DNA of 64,000 nt from Cladophialophora immunda. Taxonomy: Eukaryota; Ascomycota; Eurotiomycetes; Chaetothyriales; Herpotrichiellaceae. The notes beneath the pieces were generated by a model, which had not been told where the DNA came from, did no database searches, and saw only the letters and a program-made list of their open reading frames with translations. The position numbers and the translations under genes were made by a program. Of this stretch, positions 20,780 through 30,936 are shown one piece after another. The DNA lies in assembly GCF_000835495.1 (NCBI RefSeq), contig NW_015622542.1:5168485-5232484 (forward strand), written 5' to 3'. Positions within the stretch are counted from its first letter, which is position 1. Every line of letters starts with the position of its first letter.

Positions 20780-23700
20780 TTACTGGAGATCTACGGATTT
20801 GATAGCACTCTCAAGTTGTCTACACCGCTCATGGGATGAGCCTAGAACATGCCGAAGACCAACTAGTGCTCGTTGAAAGAACTCCGTCGCCTCCTTTGGT
20901 CGGCCTCGAAGAACCAGCAGCCGAGCAAGATTCTCATAGGTGTTCAGTGTAGGAGGATATTGTTTTACGAGGCCCGTGCCTAAAGCATTCTCGTAGCCTC
21001 GTAGCGCTCGCTCGTACATCTCTTCCGCCTCCTTAAGCTTCCCTTGATCNNNNNNNNNNNNNNNNNNNNNNNNNNNNNNNNNNNNNNNNNNNNNNNNNNN
21101 NNNNNNNNNNNNNNNNNNNNNNNNNNNNNNNNNNNNNNNNNNNNNNNNNNNNNNNNNNNNNNNNNNNNNNNNNNNNNNNNNNNNNNNNNNNNNNNNNNNN
21201 NNNNNNNNNNNNNNNNNNNNNNNNNNNNNNNNNNNNNNNNNNNNNNNNNNNNNNNNNNNNNNNNNNNNNNNNNNNNNNNNNNNNNNNNNNNNNNNNNNNN
21301 NNNNNNNNNNNNNNNNNNNNNNNNNNNNNNNNNNNNNNNNNNNNNNNNNNNNNNNNNNNNNNNNNNNNNNNNNNNNNNNNNNNNNNNNNNNNNNNNNNNN
21401 NNNNNNNNNNNNNNNNNNNNNNNNNNNNNNNNNNNNNNNNNNNNNNNNNNNNNNNNNNNNNNNNNNNNNNNNNNNNNNNNNNNNNNNNNNNNNNNNNNNN
21501 NNNNNNNNNNNNNNNNNNNNNNNNNNNNNNNNNNNNNNNNNNNNNNNNNNNNNNNNNNNNNNNNNNNNNNNNNNNNNNNNNNNNNNNNNNNNNNNNNNNN
21601 NNNNNNNNNNNNNNNNNNNNNNNNNNNNNNNNNNNNNNNNNNNNNNNNNNNNNNNNNNNNNNNNNNNNNNNNNNNNNNNNNNNNNNNNNNNNNNNNNNNN
21701 NNNNNNNNNNNNNNNNNNNNNNNNNNNNNNNNNNNNNNNNNNNNNNNNNNNNNNNNNNNNNNNNNNNNNNNNNNNNNNNNNNNNNNNNNNNNNNNNNNNN
21801 NNNNNNNNNNNNNNNNNNNNNNNNNNNNNNNNNNNNNNNNNNNNNNNNNNNNNNNNNNNNNNNNNNNNNNNNNNNNNNNNNNNNNNNNNNNNNNNNNNNN
21901 NNNNNNNNNNNNNNNNNNNNNNNNNNNNNNNNNNNNNNNNNNNNNNNNNNNNNNGAGTGTCGACGTATGCTCCGGCCCGAGCGCCTTCTCGCAGCCTTGT
22001 AGCGCTCGCTCGTACATCTCTTCCGCCTCCTTAAGCTTCCCTTGATTAGAGTAGAGGAGGCCGAGATTGTGAACTATATCGAGTGTCGACGTATGCTCCG
22101 GCCCGAGCGTCTTCTCATAGCCTTGTAGCGCTCGCTCGTATATCTCTTCCCCTGCTTTAAGTTGAACCTGCTTAGTCAATAGCTCAGCGATAAGAAAGGC
22201 TCTCGAGAGTCGATCATCAGCTAGATCTTCCATAACGTCACCACGACGGTCGTGAATGTATCCAAGCCGTAACGCATGTGTTGTCAAATCGGCCAGATGG
22301 AAATGTCCAAGAGAATCAAAGTCTTCTTGTTCGACCGATGCCCCCACACAGTCGAAAGCGTACCAATACTGCGTCTCGTCCACCACCTCGTTCAGTGTCG
22401 CTAACGTCCAATCGTGTACACAGGTATGCATACTCCATGAGGCCACCGACGTCTGCACCTCCAGAAAGCAGTAGTTCGTTAGCTTTCTCATCGTGCTTTC
22501 GAACTCGACATCGCTGGAAATCACGCCACGCAGCCACGGCGGTGACTCGTTAGAGAGCCCCGCGCGGAACAGCTCGTACCAGAACCGTCGATTACTAAAG
22601 TATGCTAGTAATCCTAACCACCTCGCCGCGTCCGCGTCCTCGCGTTGGAGTCTAGAATATGAGAGATCCCATGTGGTGTAGAGTGTGCGTTCCTGATACT
22701 CCTGGAGTAGAAGGGGCCGCTGTGGGTCGATATTCCAGTGCTGCTCGTACTCTTCGAGGTACCGTTCGAAAGTGAAGGTGCTGTAGCGAAGATATGCTCC
22801 GGCGGTGGCCAATGCGAGGGGGAGACCAGCGAGTCGTTCAACAAGCCGCCGTGCATGGCTATCTAAAGAGTGACAATAAGTAAGTCTCTCTTAGACATCA
22901 TCGATAGACTTACCAGAGCTAGCATCTTTCCGTTGAGATCGACTTTCTAGAATTTCAACGCCTTCTTCAACTCTCCGGAGAGGCTGCAGCCGAAGCTCCG
23001 ACCCCGCCACAAGATCCGGCCGCCGTGTCGTCACGATGATCGCGCCGTGAGAGACATATGGATAATATTGTTCAATATGATACTGACCGGGCTCATCGTA
23101 GTTGTCGAAAATGAGCAGCCATCGCGTGTTCTTCTTATCCGACAACCATCGCTGTATCTGGATCAGGCTCTGATCGTCCTGCAGTCCTTCCGTGTCCCGG
23201 ACATCAAAGATAGCCGCGGCCACGAGCCGGAAACTGTCCTTGAGCGTGGCCTCCGACGCCGCATTGAGCCAGAAGATCGAGTCGTACTCCTGCTGGTGGC
23301 GCTTCGCGAACGCGATGGCTAACTGTGTCTTACCCATCCCACCCGTCCCTCCGACCACTAGCCGTCGCTGCTCCGGAGACGAGTCACCGGGTCGCAGAAT
23401 CTCTCGCATTTTCGCAATCTCCGACTCCCGCCCGATGAAGAGTTCCTTGTCGATATGAGGTGCCTGACCGAGGCAGAGACTAACAGGCTGTCGGAAGCTC
23501 AAGTCCGCTTTCTGTCTGAAGACTATATCTGCAAAGACGATTAGCTTGATCTATTCACAAGAACTGAACATTCAACACGTGGAAAGAGGACATATGTTCT
23601 AGGAGATTGGCGATTAGAAAGGCCACGAATATTCAGTCGCGAACCTGACAAGTATATAGCTCGAGGCACGCACAGACACCGAAAGCGTCGCCGTCTACTC

Positions 23701-24362
23701 GCCTTTTACCCTCCCACTGTGCAATGAAGATGTCATCCTCGGGGCTAGTTCTTACCAATGTTCTGCGTTGTCACCGGCCCATTATTATTGATCTGTTGCC
23801 CGCCGCCGGTGTTATTCATCTGCGCCCCACCCTGGCTGTTGAACGTCATCCCCGAGCCCGCCTCGTCCGGCACTGACGACTGCACCAATTTCATTTCTTG
23901 GACGATCTTCTCCAGCTCCGCCATCTGCTCCGGTTTGGCGGACTTGACCGCATGATGGTTGACGACCAGTTGCACGTCCTCCGTGATCGACACCATCAGC
24001 TCTTCCACCTTGTTGCCCTGGCCCAGTCTCTTGATGACTTTAATGTACCGTTTCTCCCACCCATCGTTTCCTCCGGGCAGAACCTTTTCAAAGATTTCTC
24101 TCAACTTGCGCGCCTTTTCATCACATCCTTCTAGCGTCTTCTCCAACGCCTCGCGGACGTCCGCAGGCAAGGAATCTTGGATCGGTTGTAGGTGGCTCTT
24201 ACAGGTCTCGAGGGTGTTGCGGATGATGGGGAGTCGGCGTCCCACGGCGTGGAACGTGTCTGACAGCTTTATGTCTTTCTGTACGCCGTCGTAGACCTTG
24301 ACTGAGGCGTCAATGATACTGATGACGCCCGAAATCGCGCCGATCACTTCCAGCCCGGACAT
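20780..24362 (-). CDS. SesA-like / NB-ARC / TPR NLR protein, interrupted by an assembly gap
   Basis: Exon 1 is 23756-24362, exon 2 is 22914-23528 and exon 3 runs from 22862 through the gap to the stop at 20780. Exon 1 (202 residues) is a helical domain resembling the SesA/NACHT-NTPase N-terminal family (starts MSGLEVIGAISGVISIIDAS) and ends in an Asn/Gly/Gln-rich stretch. Exon 2 carries the NB-ARC: P-loop GGTGGMGKT (about residues 262-270), Walker B LLIFDNYDE (about 340-348) and IIVTTRR. Exon 3 begins with the GLPLALATAG motif, then a winged-helix-like region and 42-residue TPRs (GKLKEAEEMYERALQGYEKALGPEHTSTL type). Joining exons 1 and 2 with a 227-base intron keeps phase (G|AT). In fungi such STAND proteins act in non-self recognition and regulated cell death; that role here is inference. 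Confidence 0.82.
21050..21954. other. assembly gap (905 N)
   Basis: The gap sits inside the TPR array. Both flanks carry the same repeat unit, but the distance between equivalent repeat positions (998 bases) is neither a multiple of 126 nor of 3, so the gap length is an estimate or placeholder. Confidence 0.99.
21955..22160 (-). repeat. 126-base tandem repeat encoding 42-residue TPR units
   Basis: The unit starting at 21955 recurs exactly 126 bases later at 22081 with few changes, and a matching part-unit lies across the gap at about 21000-21049. The unit encodes one TPR of the kinesin-light-chain-like type found in fungal NLRs. High identity between units suggests recent expansion or gene conversion. 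Confidence 0.9.
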
Positions 24363-24988
24363 CTTAGGAGTACTCCGTACGCGTCAACGGGTCTAATAAA
24401 GCATATTCTCCGAAACCGCATAGAGAGCGCTCGACTGAGGATTTAGTTTCAAAACGACGATTGCGTAGCGATTTAGAAGCTATCGGGTAGAGGGTAAAAG
24501 CGACCATGGTCAAGCTGAGGGGTAGCTGAATAAGTCCGGTGACCACGTAGGCAGCCACCACAAGCAAATCGCTACGAGGCCGTGATCGTTATTTGCAGCT
24601 TCAGGCGCCAATGTTCAGATCACGTGTAAATACTCAATGTCAGTGATTTCGCTCCATGAGATTAGCTGCTAATACCGTACAGTACAGTACCGTATGAAGT
24701 AGAATGTTTCGTGATTTGTTACTGACTGACGAGTAACCGTCATTTTGATCCTCAATAAGATTGGTGTATTCTTCGGCAAAGCTTGATCGATCTAGCGAAT
24801 GATGGATCTGCTAACGCTCCACTCCGAAGAAAAGAATCTTTTCGAATGTACGGAGTATTTGGGGAGGAACCCGGTTTTGCAAGTCCCTGTAGCCCATAGC
24901 TAGAGATTCCAAAGTCTCTTTGACCGGGGTTACACAGCTGTCTGCAGACTCCAAGTTCATAAGGGTGGTAACCTACATAGACTAGTCC
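24363..24988. other. intergenic, NLR upstream region
   Basis: Holds the NLR promoter side, the right inverted repeat and the 3' end of the second P450. No coding frame is supported. A small near-palindrome of GTAC steps lies at about 24675-24695. Confidence 0.5.
24816..24889 (-). repeat. right terminal inverted repeat flanking the NLR locus
   Basis: Inverted partner of 20220-20286 as described there, with TA at 24890-24891 just outside. No transposase is visible between the two copies, so they may bound a non-autonomous element or be two separate small insertions. Confidence 0.6.
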
Positions 24989-26967
24989 TTATTTCCGTCT
25001 GCTAAGAACAACTTCAACGCCGTCTTGCCGGACCATCCAGCCTCCGCGCACTCTCCATTCTAAGTCGGGGCGCGCCAATGTGAACTAGCAGGGACGAGCA
25101 GACTGTCAGCCCAGAACAGAAGCTGGCAGATACTATATCATGGCAACCGCCTGAAGCGGACTTACCTCGTATCGACGAAGCAGCTGTGGGACCAGCTTGA
25201 AAGTCTCCAACAAGGCAATATTCTTGCCCAAGCACCCACGCGTTCCATAACCAAACTGTGAGCCTGGTCAGTATTTGGGCGTGTTCCAATCCCATGCATG
25301 ACAGATTGGGGAGCTCCCTACTGCAAAGTTGGCTCTCTCCATAGCCGCAAGCCGTTCCTCCGATGCCTCGAGCCATCGCTCCGGCCTGAAACTGTCGCAG
25401 TCTTTGCCATAGACTTCTTTATTCCGTCTGTGGTTCGTGATTAGCCATTCCAAGGCCGTCCGGGCGGATCGAACGTGAAGCAGCGGAGGTTTGACTGACG
25501 CTGTGACCCATGGGTTCACTCCCACGATTGTTCCTTCCGGAAAGAAGTGGCCGTCTAGTATAGCGCCGCCCTTTGGGACGTATCGTTCGAGGACGAGACC
25601 GATCGGGGGATGCATACCTGCACAAACGCACGATGGTCAAAATCAGTTCTAAGGAAGGTGGGGAAGAAGTGCAACTTGCGTATTGCTTCCTTTACGCAGG
25701 CTTGTAGATAAGACAGCTTGCTCGCCTCGTGCCAAGTGACATATTCGCTGAGGCAGCCCTCTTTATCCGCAGAATCGATCTCCTCAACAGCCTTTTGCAA
25801 CGTCGACGGGTTCTTAAGAAGGTAATAGAAAATCTACCCAATGAGAAGGTCAGTAATGCGAGAGCTATGCTGCGAAGAAGCTTGACAACAGGTCAGGCGC
25901 ACTCACCGAAGTCAGCAGGAGCGCGGTAGTGTCAGCTCCGGCAGCAATGTTGTCAAAGTTGTAAAGCATGATCATTCTGTCCGTCACAATCTCCGGGTAT
26001 TTGGCTTGTGCTTCGAAACATCTCTCGAGAAAGTCGCGTTCTGTCTGACTCCCATTTGCTCTACAGGCGGCCCTGTCTTTCATTCGATTTAATGTGAATG
26101 CTACTATAGGGTTTGTGGGTCCGTATCTCAGCATGAGAGGATTCTTCAACAGAAATCGGTCCACGATCGGGATCTGTGCGGCCTTGAGGTACAGAAATGG
26201 TCAGTCTGCCACAAGGGTCATGATGGGGGGCTTGAAACAGCTTACACACTGAAAGTACTTGGTAAAGCCTCGAATGCCAGCCATGATGGACTCCACGTCA
26301 GTTTCGGATTCGAGGAAGCCAATTTTCTTGCTGAACAAGACTTCGCCTCTATCAATCATCTCAGCAAAAGTGTTTTGTTTAACATAGGCATTGCTTACAG
26401 GACGTCAAATGCGTAGCGGTGAAGCCACACTTCCAAGTTTAGGGGCTTTTTGGAAGCAATAAGGTGGTCCAATTTTGAAATGAACAACGTCGTAGTTGAA
26501 TTTACCGCAGGCTCAAAGTCAAGTGTTGTTGTCATACTGTATGCATTCACGATGGGCTTCCTGATCTGATCATGATAGGCTTCATCGCAGCTCTCAAATA
26601 GACTCGGTGTGCATCTGCCGTCGTACCACAGTTCGGCGACTGAATAGAACTTGGTCTTCTTGAAGTCCGACTTGATTCCATAGATGGTAGGCAAGAGGTT
26701 TGGGTCAGATATGGATACAACGCGAGGGCCAATCCTCACAAAATGTGAGTTGAACTTTCGGTGCAACTGAATCTGCGTCTCGGTTGGATTGGAGAGGAGC
26801 GTGTTGAGCACACGCCAAAGGTTCGTGAAGCCGGCGAAGAAAGGACCTGGAACTGAATTTAGATCACCTCCATATTTGTTGATCAAAAGCCTAGCGATGA
26901 GAAATGCAAGGAGCAGGACTGGCCACGATCGCTGGGCCAACCCCTGTATCTCCGCAGGGAACGCCAT
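24989..26967 (-). CDS. cytochrome P450 with eight exons (CYP57/pisatin-demethylase-like type)
   Basis: Exons on the minus strand: 26399-26967, 26246-26348, 25907-26182, 25680-25833, 25500-25617, 25322-25427, 25166-25255 and 24989-25084, giving 503 residues with every junction in phase. N-terminal anchor PVLLLAFLIARLLI, then VPGPFFAGFTNLWRV. I-helix NIAAGADTTALLLTS, ExxR-helix KEAIRMHPPIG (across a junction), FRPERWLE and haem loop FGYGTRGCLGKN with the axial cysteine. The fourth intron (25618-25679) begins GC rather than GT. A 72-base intron (25428-25499) is in frame without a stop. The substrate is unknown. It lies just outside the inverted-repeat-bounded NLR segment. Confidence 0.85.
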
Positions 26968-28346
26968 CGAGTCGGCGGGAAACTGTTTGATATGAGATGC
27001 GTTTCTTTCCTGGGCGGCGTAGCCAAGTGATCCGGTCACTGTATGCCTGGCATTCACAGATTGAAGTGCATAAGAGCTCTGCGAATGGCTTGAAGGTCTC
27101 GGATCACAGGATCGCGCAGGTCGTGGAGGCCCGTGCGCTTCAAACACCCAAGTGCTCCGATCAATATTCCTTTCACGAGAATTCAGAGAGAGGACGTAAT
27201 AGAAGGAGAATGGCATGCGGCGTGTAGCAGTGGCTGGATATACCAGCTGCAACGGTTGTCACTCTCCTCAGATAGATAAAGCACCCTGTCAAACACAACG
27301 GTTGATACAAATGTGAGTGGCGCTGTGAAGGTCCAATATATCAAGCCATTGACACGTTTATCCAGGTAGAAAATTGTCACTTCAACAGCATTCACAACCT
27401 TTTCAGAAGCCTTACTGCCTCTTTCACGGTCAGAGCTTCGGCGTGAAATACCATGTCTGCAGGAGGCAGACATTGTGTGAGCGAGACTTCACACATCAAG
27501 TCAGTGTATCTGTCAGTGACTTCCACACACTGGGCCATAAAAAAAAACCCATGGTCCATTCACGCAGAGTCTCACATTGAGTGTGACTCGCGACATCTCG
27601 GACATATAATTTAGTGACGTGTCAGAGGGTCGTTCTTCGAACCTGCAAATAGAATATGTCCTGAAGATGGGATCCAGCAGGTCACTGAAGTCCCGCAGTC
27701 GTAAGGATGTGTTGCGTTCCCTGTCAAACCCTGCCTCGAGGATGGTACGCAGCAAACATCTCAATAAGCGAAGCTGAAAGGTGTTCATATACGAACTGAA
27801 GCCGCAGGCATTGATGCTGACCCAAAGTACTTTTGGCCATACTTGTAGTCTGATGGAAGCACTCTCGACTTGCCCCGGAGGCAATAACAGATGAATTTTT
27901 TTTTTCAGAATGTGATCGTTGGCTAGACAAGAGCAGAATGGCGTTGGCGGCTTGAGAATGGTGTCCTGCCATGTCTCTGTCGGGGTGAGACACCATCGTG
28001 ACCCCTGCATTCACGACATCTCCGTGTATTAATCTCGGATTCGTGCTACACAAAGGTGCAGGTCATGCATACGAGTAAACTATTGCGTCTTGGTCAGCTC
28101 TCGCTTCACATGCACCGGACCAGAAAGAAAGAACGCTGGCAGAAAAATTGCTTCATGTCATTTTTACTGGCCCCTAAGAGATGGAACCGGTAGCGTTTGC
28201 CTTGCATATCAACTAGCGCCTTTATGGAGTATTCATTTCATGCATCGAACCATTGGTGCTCGGAAGCTCACAAGCCTCGGTGGCAGGCCGGGATTGTAGG
28301 AGCCACCGAATTGTTGACCACCCCTCCTGAGGTCAAGCTATCAATT
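26968..28346. other. intergenic, no gene recognised
   Basis: About 1.4 kb between the P450 start and the ribosomal gene 3' end. The longest frame (minus 27513-28010, 165 residues) resembles nothing I know and is not called. It marks the change from accessory to housekeeping content. Confidence 0.5.
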
Positions 28347-29822
28347 CTAGTTCATCTGCTTGATCAGAGCGTTGATAGCCTCCTCCCGGTTACCGAGATC
28401 ACCACCCTCGATGTAATGCTTGAATTTTCTGGCACGGAAACCACCGTTGGGGTTGGACAGCTTGAAGGGCCACAGGAAGTTGCTTGCTTGCTTGAAGTTT
28501 GGTCCAACGGTGAAAATCTCGTGGATCAAGTCTTCCATGCACACAATGCCGTACTTGCCCAGGTTGTCCTCGATCAGTTGGTTGTCGGTAAGAGCAATGC
28601 GTTGTTTGTTGATCTTGCCATATCCACGCTTGTAGATGAGCTCGCGAACAGTCTTGAGGTTGGGATAGCCATAGGCAATGTAAGGATTGACGATGGTAAG
28701 CATCTCTTGAGTAGCTTTGGTCAACTTGACGAAGACGCCGTTGTTGATCTGGAGGAGACGGAGGAGTTGGAGGATTTTGCGGGGCTTGGGAGCAATCTTG
28801 TTGATACTGATGACAATTAGCATTTGCTTTGCGAGGTCATCATCGAAAGACTCACCCCTTGATTCTGACGACGAAAACCAGCTTGGGTTGCTCATCAACG
28901 AAGAAGTTGCCCTGTTGCCTGCTCAAGCGAGCGAGTCTGATTTTCTCGCGCTCAGCATCACGGTACTCCTTGACGTATGTCTCAGCACGCTTGAAGATGA
29001 CGCCGCGCTTCTCCTTGTTGGCCTGGTCATGAAATGTTAGCCGGCGTACGGGAAGCCCAAATGATAAAGATTGTGAAGGTGGCAAGAATGTTCAGCCCCG
29101 AAAGATGGTATAACAAAAGCGACAACATTGACCGGAGGTCTAGCCGCGCAGTGGTATTTATCATCACCACATTATTTTCCCAGGCAAACTTGGACGAAGT
29201 ACTGACCTTCTTTCTCTTCTCGAGCGTCGCAGCACGCTGCTCTCTGGCCTTCTCCTGGCTCTTTCTCTTCTTCAACAAGGTCTCGGGCACGAGGACCTGG
29301 TCCTGCGTCGGCACAGATCTGTACGGGAGGAAATCGAATCAGTATAGTCCGCAGGTAAAATGATCGCCGAGTTGGAACTGCAGCTATGGCGCGGCATTCT
29401 CAAACTGGTGATTTGGTGTGAACTCGACGAAATAGATTTAATCAGTGAGAACAAGTTTGAATGGACGCAAGTAGTCACACATGGTCTTTTCAAATCTTGT
29501 AGGCCTCTCAACTGACAACGCCCCGATCAAAGATCAGGAAAGGTTTTGACTCCATAACAGATGCGAGATCTTGCGACCAGGCGAACATGTCATACGAGCC
29601 CAATATATTTCAAGGAAGAAGCGTTGGATCCTCTATCCTCAAGGCCCCGGCTTTTGTTTCCAAGTGGTGATTTCTCACAGGTCTTCGGAGTAGAGCCATT
29701 GGGATGATCGAGCTGGAACAGCGGTAGCGAAACCAGCGAAATGGGAGCGGACCATATCTGAAGACACCAACTGTCAGCAGGATAGTAAGGGATACTTACG
29801 ACTTCACAATTGGCTTCGTCAT
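28347..29822 (-). CDS. RPL7: 60S ribosomal protein L7 (uL30)
   Basis: Exons 29800-29822, 29207-29318, 28856-29022 and 28347-28806 give 253 residues, the family length. Core sequence is clear: [50 protein letters not shown] (split over the last intron), [20 protein letters not shown] and the C-terminal [19 protein letters not shown]. The three-exon body is certain. The first exon (seven codons beginning MTKPIVK, with a perfect GTAAGT donor and a 481-base intron) is inferred from phase and start context and is less sure. The protein binds rRNA in the large subunit. The second intron hosts a snoRNA (separate entry). It is divergent from SNF8, with 242 bases between starts. Confidence 0.93.
29087..29173 (-). 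ncRNA. intronic box C/D snoRNA in RPL7 intron 2
   Basis: Within the 184-base intron 29023-29206, on the gene's strand: a terminal stem (AATGT at 29173-29169 pairing with ACATT at 29091-29087), box C GTGATGA (29167-29161) and box D CTGA (29095-29092). The sequence just before box D, ACCATCTTTCGGGG, is antisense to the conserved large-subunit rRNA stretch CCCGAAAGATGGT. By the box D plus five rule the paired target is the G of CCCG, which I recall as the yeast Gm805 site (snR39b); yeast RPL7 introns host snR39 and snR59 aimed at the adjacent Am807. Recalled correspondence, not searched. Confidence 0.8.
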
Positions 29823-30064
29823 CTTGTCTGGTGATGTTGTTGAACGCCGGCAAGGTTGAAGAACTGAGAAACGTCAAAAAGTTTCAAACTGCGGCTCGAT
29901 CAAATTCGAGTTGTGGGCAGGTTAGCGTCTAAGCCCAAAGCGGAAAGGCTAACTTTGACGCTCTTGGCACATGTACCTCGACCTTTTCCCTTTTCTGTCT
30001 GACAGCAAGACGCCGTTGCATCGAAGTTGGTTATCAACTTATTATTCCACCCTCAAATATCAGA

Positions 30065-30832
30065 ATGTCGACCAGGAGAGGTGTCGGCTTGGGCGCCTTC
30101 ACGAACAGAAATGCCACCGCTCAATCCTACGCCGCGCACGGTTCAAATTTGAAATCCGCCAATGCAGCCTCGCTCCAGGCGCAACTGGAGGTCTTCCAGT
30201 CGCTCCTACATAACTTCGCACTCGAACATGCGGCGACCATCAAATCCAACCCGACATTCCGCGCCGAATTCGCGCGGATGTGCAATGCTATCGGCGTCGA
30301 TCCGTTAGCAGGCTCCAACATCAAAGGTAAAAAAGCGGACTCGCTTTGGGCGAAAGTCCTGGGTCATGATGTAAACGACTTTTATTTCTCTGTCGCAGTG
30401 AGGGTTGTGGAGTTATGCCAGGCGACAAGGGCAGAAAATGGCGGGTTAATTGGACTGAAGGAGTGCTGTGAGAGCGTAGCCAGGGGCAAAGCCATTGGTG
30501 GTGGTCTGCAAGTGTCAGAGGATGACATTGAGAGGGCAGTTAAATCACTGGAACCCCTAGGATCCGGATTTGTTATTCTCACGATCGCGAACAAGCGATT
30601 TATTCGATCGGTGCCAAAGGAGTTCAACACAGATCAGTCCACCGTGTTGGAGGTTCTACAACTACTCGGCAGTGTCACAGTGTCTCTCCTTCGGCTGAAC
30701 TTGGGATGGGAGCTGGCTCGTGCTGAGACCGTCATCCAAGATCTACTAGCTGATTCTTTGGTGTGGGTGGACTATCAGTGTCCAGAGCCGGAGTATTGGT
30801 CACCTCAAGGACTACTAGATGAGAGTGAATGA
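30065..30832 (+). CDS. SNF8: ESCRT-II subunit Snf8/Vps22 (EAP30)
   Basis: Single exon of 255 residues, the usual size. The N-terminus MSTRRGVGLGAF is the conserved EAP30 opening, followed by a coiled helix (LQAQLEVFQSLLHNFALEHAATIKSNPTFR), FARMCNAIGVDPLA, the FYFSVAVRVVELCQATRAENGGLI segment and two winged-helix domains ending in a hydrophobic GWELARAETVIQDLLADSLVWVD. As part of ESCRT-II it sorts ubiquitinated cargo into multivesicular bodies, and in many fungi it also supports ambient-pH signalling through the Rim/Pal pathway. It converges with RAD26, with 104 bases between stops. Confidence 0.95.
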   Translation: MSTRRGVGLGAFTNRNATAQSYAAHGSNLKSANAASLQAQLEVFQSLLHNFALEHAATIKSNPTFRAEFARMCNAIGVDPLAGSNIKGKKADSLWAKVLGHDVNDFYFSVAVRVVELCQATRAENGGLIGLKECCESVARGKAIGGGLQVSEDDIERAVKSLEPLGSGFVILTIANKRFIRSVPKEFNTDQSTVLEVLQLLGSVTVSLLRLNLGWELARAETVIQDLLADSLVWVDYQCPEPEYWSPQGLLDESE

Positions 30833-30936
30833 CGGAGTTCAGGAAAAGGAGCAAGACAAATGCGTTGAGGTGGGTGATCAACTTGACGCTTTATTCATTG
30901 CGGCTAAAGCTTGGGTTGGCAGAGGGCTTCAGCCCT

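Noticed and set aside
24673..24697. GTAC-rich near-palindrome upstream of the NLR
   Set aside because: Short and imperfect; no evidence that it is a binding site or a repeat end.
27513..28010. 165-residue minus-strand frame between the P450 and RPL7
   Set aside because: No recognisable motif, no splice partners, low-complexity ends; treated as chance.
29319..29799. Second snoRNA in RPL7 intron 1
   Set aside because: No RTGATGA box C with a matching CTGA and terminal stem was found on the gene's strand.
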